This document shows positions 10,001 through 18,316 of a stretch of DNA of 51,812 nucleotides, piece after piece. The position numbers were made by a program, and so were the translations under genes. This stretch comes from a virus. Below the pieces are notes generated by a model, which saw only the letters and a list, made by a program, of their open reading frames with translations, searched no databases and had not been told where the DNA came from. Position 1 is the first letter of the stretch. Each line of letters begins with the position of its first letter. The stretch spans positions 1 to 51,812 of the IMG/VR virus record IMGVR_UViG_3300025280_000043, one strand, 5' to 3'.

Positions 10001-11430
10001 GAAATAAGAATATACCCAGCACCAGAATTTGTGCTTTGATATTGTAGCCTACCTACTATAGGATGTCTATATATAGTATCATCGTCATCATGTGCCACTG
10101 CTACTGAATAATCAGAATGAGTACTTCCCCATCCTCTAATAACTTCTATTTCAGTATTACTATTTACAGCAGTAACATACATATTTTCTGAGTTGCCGCC
10201 AGTAGTTATCATTATTATTTGACCAGTTTTAAAGGCAGCATCACCAGCAGTCCCGGTTTCCTCAATAGTTAGTGTTGTAACACTGTCATTAATAGCACCA
10301 TTTAGATTTGCAGTTGTATCTGTGTTCACCCCTAATTTCCATAGATAATCAGCGAACTTAAGGGCAGGAGTAGATACATCTCCAACTCGTGCGAATTTTT
10401 TCCCTTCCCATGCAGATGTACTAATAGTAGGATCGGCATGAATAAAAGCAGCACTAGGTGTACCTTCTAGAACCTCGAATTCAAGAGCAGTGTTATGATC
10501 AAAGGTTGCTCCATCAGCATCTTTAATATCACTTCTCAAAACTACAATTGCGCCGGTATACATATCGCTTGAGGGTTTATTAAAATCATAATCTGGAAGC
10601 ATGGGTACTTTAATACCTGTTTTTGTAAAAGCAACTACTGGATATTCAATTGTTAATCCTTTAAAATTAGATGCAGTACTTTCAAAAGTTGTTCTAGTCC
10701 CTCGTTTAAAATAGTTAAAGTCTGCTGCTGGATTATCTGATCCACCTGGATATTCAAATTGAGTATCTACATAATAATCATATCCAAAATCTTTCACAGG
10801 ACTAGAAGTTTCATGTGCATCATTGTTAGCTATTTCAGCTATAACTTTTAAGCCCTGTTTTCCCATAGAAGAAACATCAAATTTTGTTCCTGTAGATAAT
10901 GTTTTTCCACTAGTCTCAAATTTTTGTGTGTCATTGGTAAGAATATTAGCTGTACTAATCATTAATGAAGAACTGTGTGGATCAGAAGCTGAATCACGGA
11001 TTATTTTCTGAATCATTTCGCTTCTTGTATTAACAGTACTATCACTACTTATAAACTTCGTTTTATCGTCTGTAGGTATATCCGCTAATTCAGCAAGATT
11101 ATCCCTAGCATAGACTTTAATAACCTGTCCAAAAGCTTTATCATACTCTTGGTTAGATGAATATACTTTACCAGCAAAAAGCACTACTTTAGAATTACTT
11201 TCAATAATTCTTACAGGAGTAAAATCTGAAAACACGCCAGTTAATGGGCCATATCTATCAGAACCAGAACCAAAAGGCTCGGCAGATGGATTCATTAACG
11301 TAATATTCGCAACTCTTGGATTGCCTAACTTATCAACAATATCTACTCTAATAGTCGCACTTACACTAGCATTAGTGTTTGCTTGTTCCCAAGAATCACC
11401 ATCCCAATACTCAACTATAGATACTGCCAT
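7033..11430 (-). CDS. Tail hub/fibre protein with C-terminal S74 chaperone domain
   Basis: 1465 residues. The first roughly 130 residues (YWDGDSWEQ, VRIIES, LFAGKVYSSNQEYDK, VIKVYARDNLAELADI) have the look of a baseplate or distal-tail hub domain. The middle is beta- and Thr/Ser/Gly-rich, with fibre-like repeats from residue 1050. The C-terminal 101 residues from S1365 (SDRREK, LDFINALNPVSYKWK, GLIAQEVIE, YEEFIAILIKAVQEL) are an S74 intramolecular chaperone, which trims itself off trimeric fibres. Ser1365 and Lys1370 match the family's Ser-Lys dyad spacing. It lies downstream of the tape measure, as expected for tail tip and receptor-binding proteins. Confidence 0.85.
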   Translation of the reverse strand: MAVSIVEYWDGDSWEQANTNASVSATIRVDIVDKLGNPRVANITLMNPSAEPFGSGSDRYGPLTGVFSDFTPVRIIESNSKVVLFAGKVYSSNQEYDKAFGQVIKVYARDNLAELADIPTDDKTKFISSDSTVNTRSEMIQKIIRDSASDPHSSSLMISTANILTNDTQKFETSGKTLSTGTKFDVSSMGKQGLKVIAEIANNDAHETSSPVKDFGYDYYVDTQFEYPGGSDNPAADFNYFKRGTRTTFESTASNFKGLTIEYPVVAFTKTGIKVPMLPDYDFNKPSSDMYTGAIVVLRSDIKDADGATFDHNTALEFEVLEGTPSAAFIHADPTISTSAWEGKKFARVGDVSTPALKFADYLWKLGVNTDTTANLNGAINDSVTTLTIEETGTAGDAAFKTGQIIMITTGGNSENMYVTAVNSNTEIEVIRGWGSTHSDYSVAVAHDDDDTIYRHPIVGRLQYQSTNSGAGYILISFERDTVSDVSINTQKKEFESIATGSSEITLTNGNQHFDFTPSTGRPKVNYGINRPLRITGNDIKNVDAARERIASSLSRVKLTRTECVVSTLPPPFTYLATGVASITSGTVVVLDDNAYLYGARIGMTIAKVNSAGVVTAYGYITTISGATVTTARGLNTGSWSGYDGDIRVYIPVRAGHYIRVNNILVNFEGYMFVQEITYTEQAGAQLTMYKGTGVNTAGTNSIGIGTTYSIVTAIEGEAQKYPRITNVPMGGLGWTFRPTSTTDTASFSPTDRITIAWTGGEFIIGGMKRYKIVAGNSGGLVTTEDSNTTFPYLHKIVFDPDQTPDSNGAFTFEVFTEQAGVTSGVTTFYPDMDYIILGHCRAAKTSTGLATLIFDGTGTGMFGGKSGTGEDAFSAALFKKSLQPYTTNMNLFVGNSSAANKQRYIHATAGVAGTSTSGTISFADNTTIALEYNNSLDLGTVDNTVYYIYYKLVNSGNTETSDFTDVDAAEIERTTTYSDATSDSRGLLAICSTGDVSELDEIAIQAFHGKGQNITADVIAANAITAEAIKTGSLNSHTITLTGSDGLIKTSPTVNDGSGTDQNGLIISSAGGIVGYAADGTVKLNIAAGTGLITATDVTLTGAITATSGSFLNSTGSTGNNKSVTIDSGFIILNNDTNTVGSGIRFDGQDTGDTTVLQRGYIYYDSSQDRLEIQTTNDTYLLFNGILPVQSATPLVLSVDSDQPTGSYGMFRYATDGGGGSSSVLAFTSDQQTSSPATDTDRSAFWVMQSEANRLIFEPIVDYAGSNNNAWIGYHNPLVGINSWWHSGGAGTEALPTFTFYTDLDTGMYTSASNVLSFSTGAEERVRIASSGLYPADDDTYDLGVSGTRRWDDIYATNTTVSTSDRREKTNITPTLLGLDFINALNPVSYKWKKKPERPTYYGLIAQEVIETLKEHGIESRDGFGGITGTEDSSYGARYEEFIAILIKAVQELSEKIKKLEEER

Positions 11431-11432
11431 GA

Positions 11433-12008
11433 TTAACTATCCTTTCGGCTCGTCACAACAAACTGCATACTAAAAGTATATCTATCTTCTTTTGTTGCAT
11501 CAACCTGTAATCTACACTGTTGTAATGCTACTTCATATACTGCTCCCCCTGTTGAATGGGTTGAAGACGCATAAACAGGAAAGGAAGCATCTCCCCATTC
11601 TAACTCTAAGGGACTTTCCTCACTGTATATCTTTCCTGTTACAAAATCCTCTATCTTATTTTTATATGGTATAAAATATTTTTTAGCAGGAGTATCACTC
11701 TGAGTTCCATAACCTGATACTCTAGTATACGTGAATGAAGACATTCCTTCAAAACCCGAAGTAGTCTCAGAGGTATTTCCACCGATAGTATCTATCACAC
11801 CAGATAAACTGACAGATGGTCTATATACCCCAATATCAATCAATTGTGGTGATGATTGAGGGATAGGAATTTGAATAGGCGTTTTCGCATAGCTAATAGA
11901 CACATTGTCACATTTCAAAGCATATCCAAATAGAGTAGTAGTAGGAGTACTAGGTATATCTTCATGACTACATGTTCTTAATAATACTGAAATTTCTGGT
12001 TCGGCCAT
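11433..12008 (-). CDS. Putative tail protein between tape measure and hub
   Basis: 191 residues, beta-rich, with no recognised motif. The position directly after the tape measure and before the hub/fibre is where many long-tailed phages encode the distal tail protein, and the mixed beta content (VSISYAKTPIQIPIP, LEWGDASFPVYAS) would fit. The assignment rests on position. The SD is TTAGGAGA, and the stop lies two bases before the next start. Confidence 0.5.
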   Translation of the reverse strand: MAEPEISVLLRTCSHEDIPSTPTTTLFGYALKCDNVSISYAKTPIQIPIPQSSPQLIDIGVYRPSVSLSGVIDTIGGNTSETTSGFEGMSSFTYTRVSGYGTQSDTPAKKYFIPYKNKIEDFVTGKIYSEESPLELEWGDASFPVYASSTHSTGGAVYEVALQQCRLQVDATKEDRYTFSMQFVVTSRKDS

Positions 12009-12018
12009 TTCTTATCTC

Positions 12019-13542
12019 CTAAAGTTCATTGCCAAATTCATTTTCGATTCTTGCCCCTTCCGCAACCTTCACCTTCAGGTCATGAGTTACTTGCTCTTGG
12101 GTAACCCCCGCAGCACTATTGTTATTTATAGTCAAGGCTACTGTAAGGTCTCCTCCAGCTACGGGGGGAGAGCCTGGAAGACCACCCCCATTAATAGCTT
12201 GTACGGCTCCATTAGTTTTCTTACCTATCTGACTCGCTGCCAGAGTTCCTATAACATCTGTTGCTAACCCTAACCCAGACAAGCCAACACCTGTTAATCC
12301 TGTAGCGATTACCGTCTTAGTTGCTAGTGCCCCTGCTTTTGCATATTCACCAGAAGCAACTGCTTTACTAACTTCATACGCTCCAAATCCTGCTGTAGCC
12401 ACGGCTCCTACTACTGGAATAGCTTTAGTCAGTTTAGCAACTCCCCCTAGTGCAGTAAGAAGTTTACCTCCACCCAATACTTTACCTATAGAACTTGCTA
12501 ATACTTTAGGATTTTTAGCAGCAGTAACTAGTTTCGAGACACCACCAAGCATCTTTTCAAGTTTACCACCAATAAAGGGTAGTTTTCCTAATACTCCACC
12601 TAGACCCTTCATTATCAGCGAAATTAAACTTAAGGCTCCCTTATAAATAAGTTCCGGAAGTTTCTTTATAGGAGTTATTATCCTTCCACCAAGACTCGTA
12701 AAGAAACCACTTACCGCCCCAATAGCTCTTACAAATATACCACCAAAAAAAGGAAACATCATTTTGATTAGCCCACTTGTCATCTTAACTAAGAAACCCG
12801 GTATCTTAAATAGTAGTTTAAGCAAAAAGACCGGCAGCGTCACCAACCATTTTAATAATCTACCAGTTTGAGTAATAAAGAATGCTATAATCCATCCTTT
12901 AACTCTTGTATCAGTTCCTTTAAACCACTCCCATATATCGACTATTTTTTGTCCTATAGAATCCCTTACATCTATAAGTGTCTCTCCAAGCCACGGAGAA
13001 GCCGTACTCTTCCACCAATCCCTAAACTTATCTGTTAAACCACCTATACCTTCTGGCCCAAGAAGCATCTCTAGACTTCCATCCCACGTAGACAAAAAGC
13101 CGTCGACCCACGCCCACACTGACTTCAGTACCTCAGAAATACCCGTTATTAGGGGAACAATCCAGTTCTGCATAAGCCGCTGCATTAATGGAATTCCCTT
13201 AGCTAACCAACGTATTAGAGGCATAACCATAGGAAGCAAGGGAGCTAACATAACGTCAATTAATGCGCCAAGTAGCTGGAAGATAACACCAATTGTGCTA
13301 GTGAATATCTGAGACTGCTTAAGCAAGGCTCCAACACCAAAGTTTAATCCTAGTTGACCTTTAACAAACTTCCCGACACCACCAAGCAGTTTCTTGAATA
13401 TGGGAGTATCGACAGATGGTTTTTCTCCCTTGTCAGTATCTTTGGCAGCAGGTTTAGAACCGGTACCGGATGCGTCTGGGCCAGACCTGCCCCCGCCACC
13501 GTTCCATTTTAATAAAACGTCTACTTGTGTTGCTGCTGGCAT
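12019..13542 (-). CDS. Tail tape measure protein
   Basis: 507 residues. The N-terminus is Gly-rich and charged. Long amphipathic and hydrophobic helices follow (FTSTIGVIFQLLGALIDVMLAPLLPM and several LLKLLFKIPGFL-type stretches) with many glycines, and a Gly/Ala-rich part spans residues 300-460. It follows the two tail-assembly chaperones and precedes tail-tip genes, the defining context for a tape measure. At about 500 residues it is short, which would suggest a short tail if all of it spans the tube. The giant 2408-residue protein is not next to the chaperones and is therefore less likely to be the tape measure. Confidence 0.75.
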   Translation of the reverse strand: MPAATQVDVLLKWNGGGGRSGPDASGTGSKPAAKDTDKGEKPSVDTPIFKKLLGGVGKFVKGQLGLNFGVGALLKQSQIFTSTIGVIFQLLGALIDVMLAPLLPMVMPLIRWLAKGIPLMQRLMQNWIVPLITGISEVLKSVWAWVDGFLSTWDGSLEMLLGPEGIGGLTDKFRDWWKSTASPWLGETLIDVRDSIGQKIVDIWEWFKGTDTRVKGWIIAFFITQTGRLLKWLVTLPVFLLKLLFKIPGFLVKMTSGLIKMMFPFFGGIFVRAIGAVSGFFTSLGGRIITPIKKLPELIYKGALSLISLIMKGLGGVLGKLPFIGGKLEKMLGGVSKLVTAAKNPKVLASSIGKVLGGGKLLTALGGVAKLTKAIPVVGAVATAGFGAYEVSKAVASGEYAKAGALATKTVIATGLTGVGLSGLGLATDVIGTLAASQIGKKTNGAVQAINGGGLPGSPPVAGGDLTVALTINNNSAAGVTQEQVTHDLKVKVAEGARIENEFGNEL

Positions 13543-13554
13543 AATTTACTCCTT

Positions 13555-13773
13555 TTAATGGGCTGCAGCCATGGCTCTCTGTTGATCTTCTTCGTCCTTT
13601 TGACTAAATGCCGCAAGCACCCCCAAAAGAAAAATAATCTCTTCTTCAGAAAATTTTTGTATAGCCTCCCACGGAATCCCCTGTTTTAATAATTGTACTA
13701 CAACTATCCAATATGAAAACACCAGGGCTTCTGTTGGATCATGAGGGTTCGCCACTCCCCTCAAATATGTCAT
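13555..13773 (-). CDS. Tail assembly chaperone, downstream (T) frame
   Basis: 72 residues from its own ATG (PTEALVFSYWIVVVQLLKQGIPWEAIQKF...). The ATG overlaps the TGA of the upstream chaperone (ATGA). It lies in the -1 frame relative to that gene, just after an A7 slippery run at 13779-13785, so it is probably made mainly as the C-terminal part of a roughly 203-residue fusion, like lambda gpGT. No SD serves the ATG well. The product would recruit tape-measure protein during tail assembly. Confidence 0.75.
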   Translation of the reverse strand: MTYLRGVANPHDPTEALVFSYWIVVVQLLKQGIPWEAIQKFSEEEIIFLLGVLAAFSQKDEEDQQRAMAAAH

Positions 13774-14165
13774 TGCTCTTTTTTTATTACTCCTGAGTCT
13801 ATTGTATCATCCACACCTTCACCAAAAGCTTTAGGAACGAGAGTTTCTAAAGCCGTTCCCAACCGATCATCAAAAGAAAGAAGAAGAGTTTCCGTGGTTC
13901 GTCCCCATGGAGCCTCTACTATAATCTCCTTCAAACAATCTCTTACATAACCATCAGCACTAAAACTTGTATTTCCTGTACTATCCCAATGAAGATTCTT
14001 AGAAATTATCTGATTTCGTTTACTCCACGAAATTTGTTTTACTGACACTTCAAAGGATTCGCCAGTTCCGGAAATTTCAAGAGTTCGTATTTCTGGATCA
14101 TGTGATATTAAATATTTGTTATAATCAAATACCGCCTTTACTTTACTTTCACTACTTACTGTCAT
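13770..14165 (-). CDS. Tail assembly chaperone, upstream (G) frame
   Basis: 131 residues, acidic with helical C-terminal half (DCLKEIIVEAPWGRT, TALETLVPKAFGEG). Located between the tail-tube gene and the tape measure, with a second small frame entered by -1 slippage at its end, it fits the gpG role of the G/GT chaperone pair. The SD AGAAGGAGG is strong. Sequence alone would not identify it; the frameshift arrangement does. Confidence 0.75.
   Translation of the reverse strand: MTVSSESKVKAVFDYNKYLISHDPEIRTLEISGTGESFEVSVKQISWSKRNQIISKNLHWDSTGNTSFSADGYVRDCLKEIIVEAPWGRTTETLLLSFDDRLGTALETLVPKAFGEGVDDTIDSGVIKKEQ
13779..13785 (-). promoter_or_regulatory. Programmed -1 frameshift site (A AAA AAA)
   Basis: On the minus strand the upstream chaperone reads ATA AAA AAA GAG CAA TGA. 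The run A AAA AAA is a canonical X XXY YYZ slippery heptamer in the correct phase. A one-base slip back continues as AGA GCA ATG into the 72-residue frame without a stop. The slip lies three codons before the zero-frame stop. No obvious strong downstream stem was checked by folding. Confidence 0.75.
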
Positions 14166-14176
14166 ATGTCCTCCTT

Positions 14177-16030
14177 CTATGGATATATCGGTTCGTAATC
14201 CCTAATGTCTATTTTCATACTCCTAAATACAATATCCGCATCTGCCGAAATTGGATTTGTATCACCTAAATGATGTGGAGCAGTTCTGATAAACGCTCCT
14301 TGTTCGTTTCCTCCTTGGGCAGCCGTACCATCATTTGGTATAGTAATCTTGATATAATCTTTTTCTGTGGATTCATTAAGAGTAGCTAAGTCTCGTATAA
14401 ATGTTAATTCTATACCAAAGCCTTTAAAGGCAGTACCACCTCGATAATCACCAGCCAATAACAACTCTCTAAATAGATCAGCAACATCTTCAGTGCCCTT
14501 ATTAACAGAATCATTGGTTGCTAGAGTAGCAGACATAGTATACTCTCGGTTTCCTTCAAACTGCTCTTTAGGTGCCCTTCTACCGTCATATTGTGCCCCT
14601 ACATAATATTTAGGTTCAGGACTATTACTAATAGATAAATTAAAGCTTTGTAATCTAGCCAGTGCTGTTCCACTAGCAGCGGCTACATTAAACATCCTTA
14701 TTTCTCCCTGCGAGAAATAATATGGTGCCGTGGAAGGTCTGTCAAATGTCCCACTACTATTATATTTTCCTACTTTACTAGACGTAATACTTTGCATTGA
14801 TGTATATCTAGGCATTGGTTGGTTTGCTGGCAATGATGGATGAGATTTTACATTATGTACCATATCTAGGAAGTTCACTCCGTCCCAACCGCCTGTTAAA
14901 AGTCCTCCGGCCTCAGCCGATAGAGTCATACTACCAATCTTCCCACCTACATATCTTCGTTGCCATATATTAGTATTGGCATCATCTACAATAGATACGT
15001 TCCAAGTAACAGGAGTCAATGCGACCTGTTCATAAATCGAATGTAAGAACTCTGTAGAAGCACTTACCGTAACAGCATATACATCCTCGTCATCTACATG
15101 ATCATATGTTAGTGGGGGCCAAATATGCAGAGTAGCGTCAGCAGAACTACTAATTGCAGTTACAACCTGTTTAATTTCATACACTACTTTGTCACCCGCA
15201 GCAACGCCAAACGTCGTACCCGAATGAATACCGTTAGCTCCAGCTTGATCATGGGAACTTCCACTAGGTGCTGTTTTACCATCGGGAACACCAAGCAATA
15301 CATAACTCCCTGCCGCTATAGAAGCGGCTCCAGCCCCTCGATCAACATGTATAAAAGTATCTCCAGCTTTAGCAGCCCCGTCTAGCTGAAATCCTGTGTC
15401 AGAACCTCCGGTTACAGGAGTTGTTACAACTCTACCAACAGGAAACCGTAGAGGAAAACCATTGAGCATTATCATTCCACCAATAGACCCAGACAGAGTT
15501 TCCTGTCCTGCATACATCTGGTAGAAGTTTCGATTCGTTAGATTTCCTAGAATATAACGCGGCTCAAAGGCTTGTTCTGGGTCAGGGCAATCAACTGACT
15601 CGTAGACACCCGGTAGCCACGTAATAAATTTACCTTTATCGTCAGTCGTAACAGTGTCTGCTGTAGCATCGGCTGCAGTATTCAGATATTCGACCAAGTT
15701 CGCTGCAGCACTAATTGCTGGATGGGGGAAACCAAATGGAGTATCCACAGTTACTGTAGCCGTGTTAAATCCTGCAACGACTCGACGCATCTCTTTAGGG
15801 CCACTGAGATAAGTATCGTTTCCTATTATTATAAATGTTTTAAGATTGGCTCCGCTGCTTGGATTAAACGCACCAGTTAAAGTAACTGTCCTGTCTCCAG
15901 GCTTTACTGCCGTAGAAATGCCAAGACCAGTACTTGCAAACGAAGCAGAGTCTCCCGCTTCCATATAGCCACCCTGCCCCACTTCTGGTGCAAAGGTGAC
16001 TGTTGCCTGATCAGACCTATAAATTGCCAT
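14177..16030 (-). CDS. Probable major tail (tube) protein
   Basis: 617 residues, almost all beta-strand. It lies immediately upstream of the tail chaperones, where the major tail protein is normally encoded. The C-terminal part (REYTMSATLATND, FGIELTFIRD, DYIKITIPN, ADADIVFRSMKIDIRDYEPIYP) resembles the tube-forming beta-sandwich of long-tailed phages. It is longer than usual tube proteins (150-350 residues), suggesting added surface domains in the first 400 residues. No sheath signature is seen. A late-promoter-like motif (16061-16070) and SD GGGAGGG precede it. Confidence 0.55.
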   Translation of the reverse strand: MAIYRSDQATVTFAPEVGQGGYMEAGDSASFASTGLGISTAVKPGDRTVTLTGAFNPSSGANLKTFIIIGNDTYLSGPKEMRRVVAGFNTATVTVDTPFGFPHPAISAAANLVEYLNTAADATADTVTTDDKGKFITWLPGVYESVDCPDPEQAFEPRYILGNLTNRNFYQMYAGQETLSGSIGGMIMLNGFPLRFPVGRVVTTPVTGGSDTGFQLDGAAKAGDTFIHVDRGAGAASIAAGSYVLLGVPDGKTAPSGSSHDQAGANGIHSGTTFGVAAGDKVVYEIKQVVTAISSSADATLHIWPPLTYDHVDDEDVYAVTVSASTEFLHSIYEQVALTPVTWNVSIVDDANTNIWQRRYVGGKIGSMTLSAEAGGLLTGGWDGVNFLDMVHNVKSHPSLPANQPMPRYTSMQSITSSKVGKYNSSGTFDRPSTAPYYFSQGEIRMFNVAAASGTALARLQSFNLSISNSPEPKYYVGAQYDGRRAPKEQFEGNREYTMSATLATNDSVNKGTEDVADLFRELLLAGDYRGGTAFKGFGIELTFIRDLATLNESTEKDYIKITIPNDGTAAQGGNEQGAFIRTAPHHLGDTNPISADADIVFRSMKIDIRDYEPIYP

Positions 16031-16060
16031 GATTGCCCTCCCTCATAAAGACCTTCTTAT

Positions 16061-16070
16061 ATATTATACT
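16061..16070 (-). promoter_or_regulatory. AGTATAATAT motif upstream of tail tube gene
   Basis: The minus-strand sequence AGTATAATAT lies 31 bases upstream of the tube gene start, in a 49-base gap. The same AGTATAATA core precedes genes at 24403 and 31692. There is no good -35 box. Likely a phage late promoter (inference). Confidence 0.45.
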
Positions 16071-16079
16071 ATTAAACAA

Positions 16080-16529
16080 CTAAGTTTCTAATAAAATCGC
16101 ATTATTTTCTAATGTTACAGTTATGGTTCCTGCCCAGACATTAGCTTGTTCCTGTGTTAATTCTTGAAAATTGACAAACCTTTGCCGTTGAAAATTAGTC
16201 AAAGAATGTATTCTACTATGACAAATACGGCGTAATTCTCTTACTAAATCATACAGTCTCTGTCTACTAGTTAATGTATACACCTCTATATCTAAATTAT
16301 ATGTTCTATTCCCATATTTCCAGTTTCCTATAGGCTCTTCCTCTATTGCTGGACTTCCGGCCCTACCCACAAAATGATCATTATAATTTAAATCAAATCT
16401 CATAGGTTCACTAGCACCTGTAACTTCTACAAAAGCCGGTTTTGCAGAGGTGCCAGAAACATTTGAGTATGTCCACTGATCTTCCAATTCTACAATAAAT
16501 TCATTTATAGGAACTGGCTCAGTAGGCAT
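16080..16529 (-). CDS. Putative tail terminator
   Basis: 149 residues. The pattern YNLDIEVYTLTSRQRLYDLVRELRRI followed by a beta-rich end (WAGTITVTLENN) resembles small alpha/beta tail-completion proteins that cap the tube. It stands between the connector candidate and the tube gene, exactly where terminators are encoded. It abuts the upstream gene (stop 16530). The call rests on position and general fold impression. Confidence 0.5.
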   Translation of the reverse strand: MPTEPVPINEFIVELEDQWTYSNVSGTSAKPAFVEVTGASEPMRFDLNYNDHFVGRAGSPAIEEEPIGNWKYGNRTYNLDIEVYTLTSRQRLYDLVRELRRICHSRIHSLTNFQRQRFVNFQELTQEQANVWAGTITVTLENNAILLET

Positions 16530-17657
16530 TTAAAATACCTCAAACGCTGTCAAGAAGTCCAATCTATCCTCAATTTCTTCCTGCCAGCCTTGAATTCTAG
16601 ATTCCATACTAACTCTATCCATACCACTAACAACTGTGTTTCCGAAATCTGCATTTCGCATCACATCTATAGCAACCATCTTTTTACAGACTTCCTGAAT
16701 TATACCAGCCTGTACAATATCTGTATTAATATCTCGTCCAGCTAAATACGTTACTTTAACCGGCATTGTAAATTCTCCCCCACCCCATCTCCACACTGGT
16801 GCATTGTAACTTGTAAATCTAGCTGGTAAAAGAAAGTACCGACTAAATTGAACCATTCCTGTAGTTGGTACTAAGAAAAAATCTTTCGCTCTTCCTTGTT
16901 CTTTTGCGTCCCAACTTGCTCCATTCCAAACTTTTACACTTAGAACACGTTGAGCATTTGGCATCTCAAGTTTAAATCCATTCAAATTAAATTCGTGATA
17001 CTCATCATAGACTATATTTGGTCTCCACGATTTGCGAGTATTCATATCAATATAAGCTTGCGATTCATTGATAAAGAAATCTACTGTTTCTTTAGAAGGA
17101 ATCGTACTAGTTGTAAAATCCGTAGTTCCTGTTACATTTTTTAATTGCAATAATTCAAAGACAAGTTTACTCGTAGTATATATCGCAAAAGGTCTACATT
17201 GAATTCTTTTAATTGTAGGTGCAGTTGACACACTAGCTGCTGTAACTCTAATCCAATATATGTTTGAACTATTTATAGTTAATGTTGCCCAATCCTCTAA
17301 CAAATTCATTGGAAATATTTCAGCCCCATCTTTATCGAATGCGTATTGCGTACCCTCATTATCATCTGGGTCTATAGCAAATCTAGCTGAGGCTGGTATA
17401 AATTCTGTGAAATTACTACCATTACTATATTCCCATGTTAAGGCACCCAAACTTCCAGCCGTATCTACATCAAACATAGCCATATCAAATTTTTGGCTAT
17501 GTCCTAAATAGAGATAATGGGCACTACTATTAAAAAGTGTAAAGGGTGTTCCTGCTGGAGTTTGTGCCTCGAAAGTTACATCAGTATAATCACTACTAGA
17601 TGTGCCTACGCCATCCCAATTAAATATTTTTTTAAATTCCCAGCCTATTCCTGCCAT
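16530..17657 (-). CDS. Putative head-tail connector fused to a beta domain
   Basis: 375 residues in two parts. Residues 1-155 form a beta-rich domain with YLYLGHSQKFDMAMFD and NIYWIRVTAAS. Residues 170-375 begin with helices (KETVDFFINESQAYIDMNTRKSW), then strands, then a helical C-terminus (IQEVCKKMVAIDVMRN, IQGWQEEIEDRLDFL), similar to head-tail adaptor proteins. The beta domain could decorate the neck. The function is inferred from layout and neighbours. SD GGAG precedes the ATG. Confidence 0.45.
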   Translation of the reverse strand: MAGIGWEFKKIFNWDGVGTSSSDYTDVTFEAQTPAGTPFTLFNSSAHYLYLGHSQKFDMAMFDVDTAGSLGALTWEYSNGSNFTEFIPASARFAIDPDDNEGTQYAFDKDGAEIFPMNLLEDWATLTINSSNIYWIRVTAASVSTAPTIKRIQCRPFAIYTTSKLVFELLQLKNVTGTTDFTTSTIPSKETVDFFINESQAYIDMNTRKSWRPNIVYDEYHEFNLNGFKLEMPNAQRVLSVKVWNGASWDAKEQGRAKDFFLVPTTGMVQFSRYFLLPARFTSYNAPVWRWGGGEFTMPVKVTYLAGRDINTDIVQAGIIQEVCKKMVAIDVMRNADFGNTVVSGMDRVSMESRIQGWQEEIEDRLDFLTAFEVF

Positions 17658-17673
17658 TTATATTCTCCATTAC

Positions 17674-17931
17674 TTAAGGATATTCAACTTTTCGAGTAAT
17701 GTTATCCTCTTCCACACTAGTATCTTTAACAGAGGTCTCTACCTCCGCAACACCTTGTTTTTGTTGTTCTTGGGGAAGTTTTCCTCTTAGATACATAGCT
17801 ACACCATTTATATTTTGAATCTGTTGAATCATTTGATCCCTAGTCACTGTTATTTTATTTAGTTCCTCCACCATCTTTGTTATTTGATCATTTATTATAT
17901 TCAAATCGGCTTGTATATCCACCTCTACCAT
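17674..17931 (-). CDS. Small coiled-coil protein in virion operon
   Basis: 85 residues. Residues 5-45 are a continuous heptad-like helix (LNIINDQITKMVEELNKITV...), followed by an acidic, disordered tail. Function unknown. The SD AGGAGGAAAG is strong. It is the first gene behind the GGTATAATATAG motif at 17973. Confidence 0.65.
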   Translation of the reverse strand: MVEVDIQADLNIINDQITKMVEELNKITVTRDQMIQQIQNINGVAMYLRGKLPQEQQKQGVAEVETSVKDTSVEEDNITRKVEYP

Positions 17932-17972
17932 ACTTTCCTCCTTAACTATACTTAGTCTTACTTTGAGCCCTC

Positions 17973-17982
17973 TATATTATAC
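17973..17982 (-). promoter_or_regulatory. GTATAATATA motif upstream of 85-residue gene
   Basis: The minus-strand sequence GTATAATATA lies 42 bases upstream of the 17931 start, in the 115-base gap that separates the GC-rich island from the tail genes. It differs from the AGTATAATA group by one base. Possible late promoter. Confidence 0.35.
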
Positions 17983-18046
17983 CACATTTTGTACATTTCT
18001 AAATATTTCAGCCAGACCAACACCTATCAATAGTTGTTCGGCCATA

Positions 18047-18316
18047 CTAATCCAATCCAGTTTCCACGTTGATTTGAGCGTTGGTCACACTGGCAAAAAC
18101 ACCATCGATCACGTTCGCCCCGACCGTGAACCACCGTTGCCCTGTGGATGACGCAATTGCTTGGTTCTTGCTCAAGCCAGTACTGACGAGCCATTGGATT
18201 ACAAAGTGACGCAGTTCACGGGCTGAATACGAGGTGCCCGTGCGCCCAAGAGCCGCAAGAGCCGCCTTCGCATCGACTTTCATAGCGGTCGTTAGTGGAG
18301 CCGTAATACCTGCCAT
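18047..18316 (-). CDS. Hypothetical protein in GC-rich island
   Basis: 89 residues, mostly helical (VDAKAALAALGRTGTSYSARELRHFVIQWLV), with a beta C-terminus. Base composition is clearly GC-richer than the genes to its left and matches the C-terminal half of the 1100-residue gene just upstream. Its start lies at the stop of that gene. It was probably acquired together with that half and may be its partner or assembly factor. Not recognised otherwise. Confidence 0.7.
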   Translation of the reverse strand: MAGITAPLTTAMKVDAKAALAALGRTGTSYSARELRHFVIQWLVSTGLSKNQAIASSTGQRWFTVGANVIDGVFASVTNAQINVETGLD

